Shown here: positions 1 through 6,828 of the stretch, in pieces
Layout of the letters: each line of letters starts with the position of its first letter
Position numbering within the stretch: the first letter of the stretch is position 1
Source of the DNA: Methanospirillum hungatei
Lineage (GTDB): Archaea; Halobacteriota; Methanomicrobia; Methanomicrobiales; Methanospirillaceae
Assembly: GCF_020216685.1 (NCBI RefSeq)
Contig: NZ_JAIWNS010000127.1
Location: forward strand, 1-15,483
Reading direction: 5' to 3'
DNA: 15,483 bases
The notes under the pieces: model-generated
The model's input: the letters and a program-made list of their open reading frames with translations, nothing else
Database searches by the model: none
Told to the model about the DNA's origin: nothing
Program-made: the position numbers and the translations under genes

Positions 1-13
1 CTTAAAGTGATAT

Positions 14-1075
14 ATGGACAATCACGTTGCTCTACCTCATACAATTCTTCAGTGGAATCTAACCCTCCCTCCTCATACTTCCCAGCCAGGAGTTGTCATA
101 CTAATTCCTGACTGGGTGTATGGACTGCTTCCCCTATGTGGGCCCGGAGTACGAAAAGACATCTGGATCAGGGAGGAAAAATTCATTGATGAGATATACC
201 GTTTTTTTTATCAGAGCGGATTTGGCGTACTTACCCTGTCTTGTCCAATGGAAGCTGATGAAATTCCATCTGATGCTACCATATTAGCTGCTACACAAAT
301 CCCCGATGCATATGTAACAATAAAAAAATTAATGAAAGAATCCTCCTGTAATCTGAATAAATCTGTAATATTCGGGCATGGATTTGGAGTGTGTATGATG
401 TGTGAGCTGGTTGCATATGGTCTGAAACCCGCAGGATTTATAGTTGCAAGTGGTATCTATTCGGATGTTGAATCAATTCTTACTCAGAAATATTTCCCTT
501 TTAAGGATCTGAATCTGCAATCTGCCGGGGTAGAGAACCATTCTCCGGTTGATCCTGATACTGCACTGATTATAAAGAACCTTGGAAAGATCCTGCAGGC
601 AGCCCGAAGAGGAAGAGAAAAGATTAAACTGAAGGAATTGAATCATTTCCTCGAGTTACCGATTCCAAAAAGATTATTTTCAGATGAATCATCACCCTCT
701 GCATTATTATCCACACTTGATGCCCCATCTGTAATTCTACATGGTTCAGGGGATCTGGATATTTCAGTAACGAATGCCTTTTTTCTTGAGACCAAATTAA
801 AACAGAAGAACAATTCTGTAAGTCGGATTGTAATGCTTGATGATGATCACTGGTTCAGGGAGATGCCACATGATATGGCGGAACGAATACGGGACCGATT
901 ATCTGGTGAATGCATTCAACACCCGATTGATAAGCGTTTTTTAAAAAATGTGCAGATATTTGTCGAGGATGTACTAAAGATTCGTCGAACAAAAAAGGAT
1001 ATACCAGATATCATCACGGTTACGGATTCGACCATGACTTCATCATCCATGCCGGGAATAGAAAAAATTATCTGA
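14..1075 (+). CDS. Alpha/beta-hydrolase-fold protein lacking the catalytic serine
   Basis: This 353-residue protein looks like an alpha/beta hydrolase. An early strand-rich part (residues 26-34, VVILIPDWV) is followed by a nucleophile-elbow context at residues 117-125 ending GHGFG, and later by a candidate acid (D247 or D249 in HGSGDLD) and a candidate histidine (H279 in DDDHWF). The elbow normally reads G-x-S-x-G, but here residue 123 is Gly (codon GGA at 380-382), so classical serine hydrolase activity is unlikely. It may be a binding or scaffold protein, or use other chemistry. There is no signal peptide, so it is probably cytoplasmic. The ATG at 14 is the first start after an in-frame TGA at 8-10, and GTGAT at 7-11 resembles a ribosome binding site but lies very close. 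The C-terminal 45 residues are polar and look disordered. The specific role is unknown. Confidence 0.7.
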   Translation: MDNHVALPHTILQWNLTLPPHTSQPGVVILIPDWVYGLLPLCGPGVRKDIWIREEKFIDEIYRFFYQSGFGVLTLSCPMEADEIPSDATILAATQIPDAYVTIKKLMKESSCNLNKSVIFGHGFGVCMMCELVAYGLKPAGFIVASGIYSDVESILTQKYFPFKDLNLQSAGVENHSPVDPDTALIIKNLGKILQAARRGREKIKLKELNHFLELPIPKRLFSDESSPSALLSTLDAPSVILHGSGDLDISVTNAFFLETKLKQKNNSVSRIVMLDDDHWFREMPHDMAERIRDRLSGECIQHPIDKRFLKNVQIFVEDVLKIRRTKKDIPDIITVTDSTMTSSSMPGIEKII

Positions 1076-1239
1076 AGATTGCGGGATCCATTTTATGACA
1101 CACTATGCTCATACATGCAGGGTGATTCTTCATGCGCAATTGAATCAGAATTCATGATCTCTCTATGAAAAATTATTTATTCGTGAGTGTTATTGGTTTT
1201 CATGAGAAAAATATTACCCGGTATGAATTACCAAAGTAC

Positions 1240-2184
1240 ATGATGCGAGAAAAAATTCTGATTAGTCTGATTTTGTCTTTATTTCTTTCAGTTTTCATAT
1301 TCACTGCAGGATATGCAGAGGTGAATACAGGAGAACCCTCACAGTCAATGAATCTGGTCAGTTATGATGATACAGTAGGTTTATTTGAGATTCGGATAGT
1401 CTCACCGGAGATGCTTGAAACCGTTCTGCTTAATTATGGAAAACAGGCAGTCCCACTCAAAGTTGAACGGGGTCTATTTATTGGCGTTCTTACTCCTGGA
1501 ATACTGTATTTACGTGGTGATTTGAATGAAGAGGACTTTCCGGTCAGGCAGATTATTCAAGACAGTACTGATGAGAAAGTGGGGAACCATCTGATCGATA
1601 TCACATTTGGTCGTGATAATTCGAAAACTGAGTTGTTTGATAATACGAAGGAATACCTCATCTGGTTTGATGCGATGTATCGCCCTGAAGATCTTCAGAC
1701 AATTCGTGAATTTATTGAGGAGATAAATGATCTCTCCCAGACTACCAGGTTCAGTGATGATGATATCGCTCTTCCTTCATATAAGCCAAATTACAATCCG
1801 ATTCCCTATATTTATTATAAAATTAGCATTGTTGACAAAGATTTGCTGAAGGAAAAGTTGGATAAGCGTGATAGTTCAAAAGAACAGATTCTGAAGGACA
1901 ATAATGGGGTTTCAGTCGCATTAGTTCGAAATGATCATCTCTTTCTTCTGAATGATCTCTCCGGAGATGAACGAAAACATTTCCTTCTCAAAGGACTTCT
2001 CTTTAGCATGGGATTTCATGGGGAGAGTAAGTTGCAGGATAGTTTCTTTTATAATCATGGAATTAAGACTGTATTATCTCCATTAGATAAAATGGCAATA
2101 GAACTTTTGTATGGGGGACGTCTCCAATCCGGCCTTGATGTTGAGGCAGTGAAGAAAACCCTGGGTATAGTCTCAAAAGAATAA
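1240..2184 (+). CDS. Secreted protein with duplicated module, DUF2927-like C-terminus (paralog 1)
   Basis: From the ATG-ATG pair at 1240 the protein has 314 residues. It opens with a charged MMREK and a hydrophobic stretch (residues 6-23) ending AGYAE, a convincing secretion signal. An ATG at 1165 in the same frame would add 25 residues before the signal and looks less likely, although neither start has a good ribosome binding site. A module at residues 48-95 (FEIRIVSPEML...LYLRGDL) recurs more weakly at 192-240 (YYKISIVDKDLL...LFLLNDL). The last 75 residues (LLFSMGFHG, DSFFY, LSPLDKMAIELLYGGRLQSG) resemble the end of DUF2927 proteins, in which an LGL-type segment is followed by S-x-F and an LDR-x-LYDPRL-x-G pattern. 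No HExxH metal site is visible. It is clearly homologous to the next gene along its length. Function is unknown; the protein is probably outside the membrane. Confidence 0.8.
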   Translation: MMREKILISLILSLFLSVFIFTAGYAEVNTGEPSQSMNLVSYDDTVGLFEIRIVSPEMLETVLLNYGKQAVPLKVERGLFIGVLTPGILYLRGDLNEEDFPVRQIIQDSTDEKVGNHLIDITFGRDNSKTELFDNTKEYLIWFDAMYRPEDLQTIREFIEEINDLSQTTRFSDDDIALPSYKPNYNPIPYIYYKISIVDKDLLKEKLDKRDSSKEQILKDNNGVSVALVRNDHLFLLNDLSGDERKHFLLKGLLFSMGFHGESKLQDSFFYNHGIKTVLSPLDKMAIELLYGGRLQSGLDVEAVKKTLGIVSKE

Positions 2185-2231
2185 TATCAATAAAAATTAA
2201 ACAAAAAACAATATTTTCAATAGATCTATAG

Positions 2232-2245
2232 GATCTCTAGAGATC
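2232..2245. repeat. 14-base perfect palindrome upstream of paralog 2
   Basis: The sequence GATCTCTAGAGATC is a perfect inverted repeat with no spacer. It lies in the AT-rich gap between the two paralogous secreted-protein genes, about 70 bases before the second start. A further AGATCT hexamer palindrome sits at 2222-2227. It could be an operator for the second gene or an incidental GATC cluster; nothing here identifies a regulator. Confidence 0.45.
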
Positions 2246-2304
2246 GTAACAACTTAATTATTAATACCAATATTTCGTAATACTATATTAACAAAATATG
2301 AAAC

Positions 2305-2309
2305 AGGAG
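2305..2309 (+). promoter_or_regulatory. Ribosome binding site of paralog 2
   Basis: AGGAG lies seven bases before the ATG at 2317 and fixes that start. This contrasts with paralog 1, which has no such site. An AT-rich element at 2282-2290 (ACTATATTA) could be a TATA box but would place the transcript start at the ATG, so the real promoter may lie further upstream. Confidence 0.6.
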
Positions 2310-2316
2310 TAATCAA

Positions 2317-3306
2317 ATGAAGTGGTATACCATTTTTTCTCTGGCCTGCCTCGTAGCAATCCTTCTCCCGGCCGGGTGTGTATTCGCATCAGGACCGGAA
2401 TCGGATCAGTCACCGGTACACAATGAACAAACAACAGCACCAGTATCAAAAAGTCCATCTGAATCCGGCTCTGAAATCCAACGAACGGATGATGATCGGT
2501 ATTTTTACAATATCAGGATTGTCTCGCCCAAAGACCTGGAATCCATGAAAAATGAATTGAACAGTGATGAATCACTTATCAGAAACGAAAACGGTGACAT
2601 CATTGGTATCGTCTCTCCTCGAAAACTCTACATCCGGGGAGACCTTGTCGATCTTCAGAAAGAAACTGGCAAGACAGGAAAGACCTTTGATAAAACCGAC
2701 GTTGCAGAACACCTTGTTGATATTGTCTTTGGTAATGATAATGCAAAACTGAATCTCTTTAAATCCAATAAGGATTACCAGTTCTGGCTTGATGCGTACT
2801 ACACTACTGATGATACAAAATATCTTCTTGAATTAGCAAAGCTCCTGAATACCCTCTCTGATACAACCGAGTTCGAAGATGAAGAACTGGCTCTCGGGTT
2901 CCTGAAGACGAATTATGCAGATGTTCCCTATAATTTCTATAACATCAAGATAATCCCTCAAAAGATGCTTGATGAGTTCAAGGATAATCGAAAGAGTGAT
3001 GAGCGTCTGATTAAGGATTCAGAGGGAAAACTCATAGGCATTGTAGGAAATGATCACCTGTATCTTGTTGATTCAATGTCATTTGACGATCGGAAATACT
3101 ACATGCTTTATGGTACACTCTATAGTATGGGGATGCATGGAACAACCTATTCAGAAAAGGATAGTTTCTTTTATCAGGTGGGAGGAGTCAGAAATACTGA
3201 ATTATCTGACCTTGATAAAGAAGCAATAAAATTACTGTATGGTGGACGGCTCAAGACCGGAATTGATATGGAAGAGATGAAAAAGACCCTGGGCCTGAAG
3301 ACATAG
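2317..3306 (+). CDS. Secreted or lipid-anchored protein with duplicated module, DUF2927-like C-terminus (paralog 2)
   Basis: This 329-residue protein is exported. It has a hydrophobic N-terminus (residues 5-20) with LPAGC at 17-21, which could be an archaeal lipobox with C21 as lipid anchor, or be cut after VFA at 22-24. Residues 26-60 form a Ser/Thr/Gln/Pro-rich tether. A module at 63-110 (FYNIRIVSPKDLES...LYIRGDL) is repeated at 207-252 (FYNIKIIPQKMLDE...LYLVDSM), including LIRNENGDIIGIV against LIKDSEGKLIGIV. Between them, residues 131-205 contain HLVDIVFGNDN, FWLDAYY and LNTLSDTTEF, all matched in paralog 1. The end (LYSMGMHG, DSFFYQ, LSDLDKEAIKLLYGGRLKTG) resembles DUF2927. The family link is from memory of the pattern and needs a profile search. 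Role unknown. The tandem copies point to gene duplication. Confidence 0.85.
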   Translation: MKWYTIFSLACLVAILLPAGCVFASGPESDQSPVHNEQTTAPVSKSPSESGSEIQRTDDDRYFYNIRIVSPKDLESMKNELNSDESLIRNENGDIIGIVSPRKLYIRGDLVDLQKETGKTGKTFDKTDVAEHLVDIVFGNDNAKLNLFKSNKDYQFWLDAYYTTDDTKYLLELAKLLNTLSDTTEFEDEELALGFLKTNYADVPYNFYNIKIIPQKMLDEFKDNRKSDERLIKDSEGKLIGIVGNDHLYLVDSMSFDDRKYYMLYGTLYSMGMHGTTYSEKDSFFYQVGGVRNTELSDLDKEAIKLLYGGRLKTGIDMEEMKKTLGLKT

Positions 3307-3313
3307 GGTTAAA

Positions 3314-3350
3314 TTTTCTTTATTTTTCCTTTATTATCTTTTGATTTCTT
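3314..3350 (+). terminator. T-rich archaeal-type terminator after paralog 2
   Basis: Just past the stop codon the + strand has several T runs (3314-3317, 3323-3327, and clusters to about 3350) with no strong hairpin. Archaeal transcription commonly ends at such oligo-T tracts. It sits in the 83-base gap between convergent genes. Confidence 0.5.
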
Positions 3351-3389
3351 TCATTTGTTCTACTGATTTCTAATTGAGATAATTTTAAT

Positions 3390-4073
3390 TCATGATAATG
3401 CTCCGTTTTCCATAGAATATATACGATCTGACATAAAAGAGAGGACATCAGGGTCATGGGAGATGATGATATATGACATCTTTTCTCTCTTCTTTACTTC
3501 TTTAAGTAACCTGAGTATTTGTGCCTGCACTGAAATGTCAAGCCCGGAAGTAGGCTCATCAAGGATTATTAGTTCTGGTTTAATAAGAAGAATGCGGGCA
3601 AGAGCAAGACGCTGAGCTTGTCCTCCCGATATTTCATGTGGATACCGGGAGAGAATCTCATCATGTAATCCTACTTCATGCAGGATTTCTGAAAATCCAT
3701 GCTCGGGCAAAGGAACGCCCGGGAGGTTGATGAGTCGATTCATTGAGGCGCTCAATTTTCTGACCGGATTAAATGAACCTCCCGGATCCTGAAATAAAAT
3801 CTGGATCTTTCTTCTGATCTCTTTTCGGATCCTGTTATCTGCCGATGATAAAAGAATTGTTCGAAACCATATCTCCCCTTCATCCGGTTCTTCAAGCCCG
3901 GCAAGAATCCGGCTTAAGGTGCTCTTCCCACAACCCGATGGTCCACATATTCCTACAGTTTCCCCATCATATACTGCCATGGAAACATTGGTGAGTATAT
4001 GCTGCCATTCTCCGGTTAATCCGCTTCGATATCGTTTGGATACATTTTTGGCTTCAATCAATACCGATGACAT
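3390..4073 (-). CDS. Peptide/nickel-class ABC importer, second ATPase (DppF/NikE-like)
   Basis: This is the second cytoplasmic ATPase of the importer. Its 227 residues contain Walker A GPSGCGKST at 44-52, the Q-loop Gln in LFQDP at 95, the signature SGGQAQR at 149-155, Walker B LIILDEP at 168-174 and the switch His at 206. QDPGGSFNP is typical of the Opp/Dpp/Nik subfamily. It stops soon after the nucleotide domain and lacks the oligopeptide-type C-terminal extension that its partner has, so it is short for a DppF and nearer to NikE in layout. The start ATG has GGGAG nine bases upstream and overlaps the previous gene by 16 bases, suggesting translational coupling. It is the last gene of the operon. 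Substrate (peptide, nickel or metal chelate) cannot be read from this subunit. Confidence 0.92.
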   Translation of the reverse strand: MSSVLIEAKNVSKRYRSGLTGEWQHILTNVSMAVYDGETVGICGPSGCGKSTLSRILAGLEEPDEGEIWFRTILLSSADNRIRKEIRRKIQILFQDPGGSFNPVRKLSASMNRLINLPGVPLPEHGFSEILHEVGLHDEILSRYPHEISGGQAQRLALARILLIKPELIILDEPTSGLDISVQAQILRLLKEVKKREKMSYIIISHDPDVLSFMSDRIYSMENGALS

Positions 4074-5002
4074 CGTATCATTCTCCCATTCACGTGTGTA
4101 AGATTTGCAGGCCTTTTATGGCACATCTTTGTTGCCTGATAACACCGATCTGCAAACCGGCATCCTTCAGGAAGACTGGTCAGTGGAGGAGCACATCCCG
4201 GAATTGGATTAAAACCGTTCTCCGGAAGGCTTTGTATCAGACCCCTGGTATATGGATGAGATGGCGAAGAAAGAATTGCATTTACAGGGCCTGCTTCAAC
4301 AATTTCTCCCGCATACATGACCACGATTTGATGAGCAATAGCATGAGCAAGCCTGATATCATGAGTAATCAGGAGCAAAGTTCTGTTTTCATGTAAAATT
4401 TCTTTTAAAGAGGCCTGAATATCTAAAATCCTCGACCTGTCAAGTCCTTTTGTCGGTTCATCAGCGATTACAAGATCCGGCTCAAGAGAGAGGATGATTG
4501 CGGTAACAGCACGTTGATTCATCCCTCCGGAACAATGACATGGATACAGCCGGGAAGCATGTTCAGGATCTGAAAACCCTGCTTTCCTCAATGCTTTATA
4601 AATGTGTGCCTCGCTCTCTTGTACAGGGACAACCTTATGTATATCCAGTGGGCCGAGTATCTGGTGATACAGCCGGTAGATGGGGTTGAGTGCCCTATCA
4701 GGACTTTGGAACATGATACCAATCTCGTTTCCCCTGATACTCTGTAGGGTTCTCTCATTAAGTCTGTAAATATTCAGGTTTTTAAAAATGATTTCACCTT
4801 CAACCAGGGAATTTTTAGGAAGCAGACGAAGAATAGCATGAGCAACAACAGATTTTCCGCATCCGGATTCCCCGATGATTGCCGTACATGTCCCTTGCGT
4901 GATTCTACAGGAAAAACCGGATACCGCAGGAATTTTTATTCCATCTGAAAGAAAGGTGATGGAAAGGTTTGAAATGTCAAGTAGCGGATCAGGAGAATTC
5001 AT
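4058..5002 (-). CDS. Peptide/nickel-class ABC importer, first ATPase (DppD/NikD-like)
   Basis: This 314-residue ATPase powers the importer with the following gene product. Visible motifs are Walker A GESGCGKS at 44-51, Gln 99 in MFQSPDRALNP, signature CSGGMNQR at 157-164, Walker B LVIADEPTKGLD at 177-188 and His 214. After the nucleotide domain comes the C-terminal oligopeptide/dipeptide transporter region: SHPYTRGL at 248-255, then PGC, PEGCRFADRC and MC with cysteines at 270, 281, 287 and 294. That Cys cluster is common in the family and may bind an iron-sulfur centre or metal. The start overlaps the preceding permease stop as ATGA. Full length; no damage seen. Confidence 0.94.
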   Translation of the reverse strand: MNSPDPLLDISNLSITFLSDGIKIPAVSGFSCRITQGTCTAIIGESGCGKSVVAHAILRLLPKNSLVEGEIIFKNLNIYRLNERTLQSIRGNEIGIMFQSPDRALNPIYRLYHQILGPLDIHKVVPVQESEAHIYKALRKAGFSDPEHASRLYPCHCSGGMNQRAVTAIILSLEPDLVIADEPTKGLDRSRILDIQASLKEILHENRTLLLITHDIRLAHAIAHQIVVMYAGEIVEAGPVNAILSSPSHPYTRGLIQSLPENGFNPIPGCAPPLTSLPEGCRFADRCYQATKMCHKRPANLTHVNGRMIRCHRY

Positions 5003-5838
5003 TTAAATGCCATCTCTGGTTCATTACTTTCATACATCATACCTATACGGGTGATGGCAAGCACCGTTACACATATGCATATCGCAGGAGGGAGGAACCA
5101 CCACCACATCTCACGAATAAATCCCCCATGGGAAAATGCATCTGCGATCATCTTCCCCCAACTCTCCATCATGGGATCAGACAATCCCAGAAATGAGAGT
5201 GAGGCTTCAGATATCATGGCACCAGCAATTGTGAGCATAAATTTTGGCAGAAGAACCGGGTAAATCACCGGGATAATGTCATGAATTATTATTGAAAAAG
5301 ATGAAAATCCCAGGCACCGGGAAGAAAGGACAAATCCGGAATTACGAATCTGCATAGTCTTTGCCCGTACAACCCTGGCGGTTGTCTCCCAGGAAAACAA
5401 ACCAAGTACAATGATAAGTATCCAGATGCTGGGATGCAGATATGCTGCTATAAGGATGATCACTGGAATTTTCGGAATAATAAGGGTGATGTCGGTCACT
5501 CCCATCATCAGGTCATCAATCCATCCCTGGTGAAAACCACTTGCAATTCCAATAGAGGTTCCGATACATAACGAGAGAATGCCGGCAAAAACGCCAATAA
5601 TGAGAGATATCCTGGTTGCATAAATAAGAAGTGTCAGAATATCATATCCCATGTCATCAGTGCCGAGCATATGATTCTCATCAGGTTCTCCATACGGTGA
5701 AAACCGGATCTCCGGACTATATGGTGAGATAGTCTTTGGAAATATCGCTGCATATACAAATATTCCAAGGATAATGATGCAAAATGTCGGAGTATATCCC
5801 ATTTTTTTAAGCCATGAAGGTACATATACCACGGTCAT
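4999..5838 (-). CDS. Peptide/nickel-class ABC importer permease (DppC/NikC-like)
   Basis: This 279-residue inner-membrane permease forms the channel with the DppB-like partner. There is one N-terminal membrane segment (about 15-33). A short outside part ends in HMLGTDDMGYDIL (57-69), a family hallmark. The BPD_transp_1-type core follows, with membrane segments near 72-100, 115-133, 136-150, 195-215 and 245-268. The cytoplasmic EAA-type loop lies around 165-190 and the signature EASLSFLGL at 211-219 follows. The start is supported by AGGAG six bases upstream, and overlaps the stop of the preceding permease by four bases (ATGA). Its own stop overlaps the next ATG in the same way, so expression is probably coupled and stoichiometric. 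Confidence 0.94.
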   Translation of the reverse strand: MTVVYVPSWLKKMGYTPTFCIIILGIFVYAAIFPKTISPYSPEIRFSPYGEPDENHMLGTDDMGYDILTLLIYATRISLIIGVFAGILSLCIGTSIGIASGFHQGWIDDLMMGVTDITLIIPKIPVIILIAAYLHPSIWILIIVLGLFSWETTARVVRAKTMQIRNSGFVLSSRCLGFSSFSIIIHDIIPVIYPVLLPKFMLTIAGAMISEASLSFLGLSDPMMESWGKMIADAFSHGGFIREMWWWFLPPAICICVTVLAITRIGMMYESNEPEMAFK

Positions 5839-6803
5839 GAACTTCTCCTGATTCGGGGATCAATAATGAGAGACATGATATCTGCAGTGATATTGGCAAT
5901 AATGACAAAGATTGCAATGATCAGGAGTGATCCGGTCAGAATCGGATAATCCCTGGCAAGGATTGCGTCATACATAAGACTCCCCATTCCACTCAGAGAA
6001 AAGACGATCTCTATAAAAAGTGCACCTGAAAAAAGAAATCCAAAGTCAAGTGCGATGAGTGCAATGAGTGGAATTATTGCATTTTTTCTGATATGATGGA
6101 ATAATATCTCCCGTTCAGGAATACCTAGTGACCGGGCAAACTGTGGATAGAGGAGTTCCTTTTCGGTTAAGACCGCACCTCTCATGATAAGAATATTTCT
6201 GGAAGCATAAAATGAGATCAGAACCAGCGTTGGCAATGTGAGGTGGTAAAGGATACTTTGAAGATTATAGGTATCATAAAACCCTTTAAAAGGGAATAAA
6301 CCGAGATGATATACAAATAGGACCAGCGCAAGGAGACTGAGAAGATAGGGCGGGGTTGAAGATATGACAAGGGCTATTGAGGCTATTACATCTGACCACC
6401 ATTTTCCACTCTGAAAACCCGCTCGTGCTCCAAGAGATATACCAATCCATGCACCAATAATAATGGAGGGAATGGTATACACAAGGGTCCACCATGCTCT
6501 GCTGATGAGAATTTCAAAAACAGGTCCATGCATATGATAGGAGTATCCAAGATCTCCATGCATGATCTGGAGACAATATCTGATGAACTGTTCATGAAGC
6601 GGGGTATCAAGCCCAAATGCTGCTCGTAATGAATCAATAGTACTCTGTGACAGGTAAATGTCTTCTCCCACCAGGTTCGAGACCGGATCACCGGGCATCA
6701 TTCTGGGCAGGAGAAAAACTATCAATAAAATACAGAAAAAAGAAAGGAGATATCTGAGCAATTTTTGGGATAAAAAAATACCTGCCGGGTGTATCTTCAC
6801 CAT
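5835..6803 (-). CDS. Peptide/nickel-class ABC importer permease (DppB/NikB-like)
   Basis: This 322-residue permease has the family layout: a first membrane segment at about 16-34, then MMPGDPV at 35-41 and GLDTPLHEQF at 64-73. HGDLGYSY follows at 82-89, then five further membrane segments and the ending RDYPILTGSLL...DPRIR at 284-319. The EAA-type loop is near 218-240 (ARSLGIPEREILFHHIRKNA). It pairs with the DppC-like protein. The ATG directly follows a T8 tract, and only a weak AGG nine bases upstream could serve as ribosome binding site. A GTG one codon later is an alternative start. The 19-base gap to the binding-protein gene contains a terminator-like hairpin, so permease expression may be lower than that of the binding protein. 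Confidence 0.94.
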   Translation of the reverse strand: MVKIHPAGIFLSQKLLRYLLSFFCILLIVFLLPRMMPGDPVSNLVGEDIYLSQSTIDSLRAAFGLDTPLHEQFIRYCLQIMHGDLGYSYHMHGPVFEILISRAWWTLVYTIPSIIIGAWIGISLGARAGFQSGKWWSDVIASIALVISSTPPYLLSLLALVLFVYHLGLFPFKGFYDTYNLQSILYHLTLPTLVLISFYASRNILIMRGAVLTEKELLYPQFARSLGIPEREILFHHIRKNAIIPLIALIALDFGFLFSGALFIEIVFSLSGMGSLMYDAILARDYPILTGSLLIIAIFVIIANITADIMSLIIDPRIRRSS

Positions 6804-6828
6804 AAAAAAAAGCCTGGATGGGTCAGGC
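6804..6828 (-). terminator. Hairpin plus T8 between binding-protein and permease genes
   Basis: On the minus strand GCCTG (6828-6824), a seven-base loop and CAGGC (6816-6812) form a five-pair stem. Eight T residues (6811-6804) follow and then immediately the permease ATG. The stem begins inside the TGA stop of the binding-protein gene. This matches an intrinsic-terminator layout, and oligo-T alone can end archaeal transcripts. Because the operon continues, it probably acts as a partial terminator or 3-prime-end stabiliser. Confidence 0.55.

Noticed and set aside
1132..1143. Three-codon ORF (ATG CGC AAT TGA) with a good GGTGAT ribosome binding site five bases upstream, before the first secreted paralog
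   Set aside because: Too short to support as a leader peptide from one sequence, and the site match could be chance.
1165..1239. N-terminal extension of paralog 1 from the ATG at 1165
   Set aside because: It would put 25 residues before a well-formed signal peptide starting at 1240. Without a ribosome binding site for either start, it stays possible but less likely.
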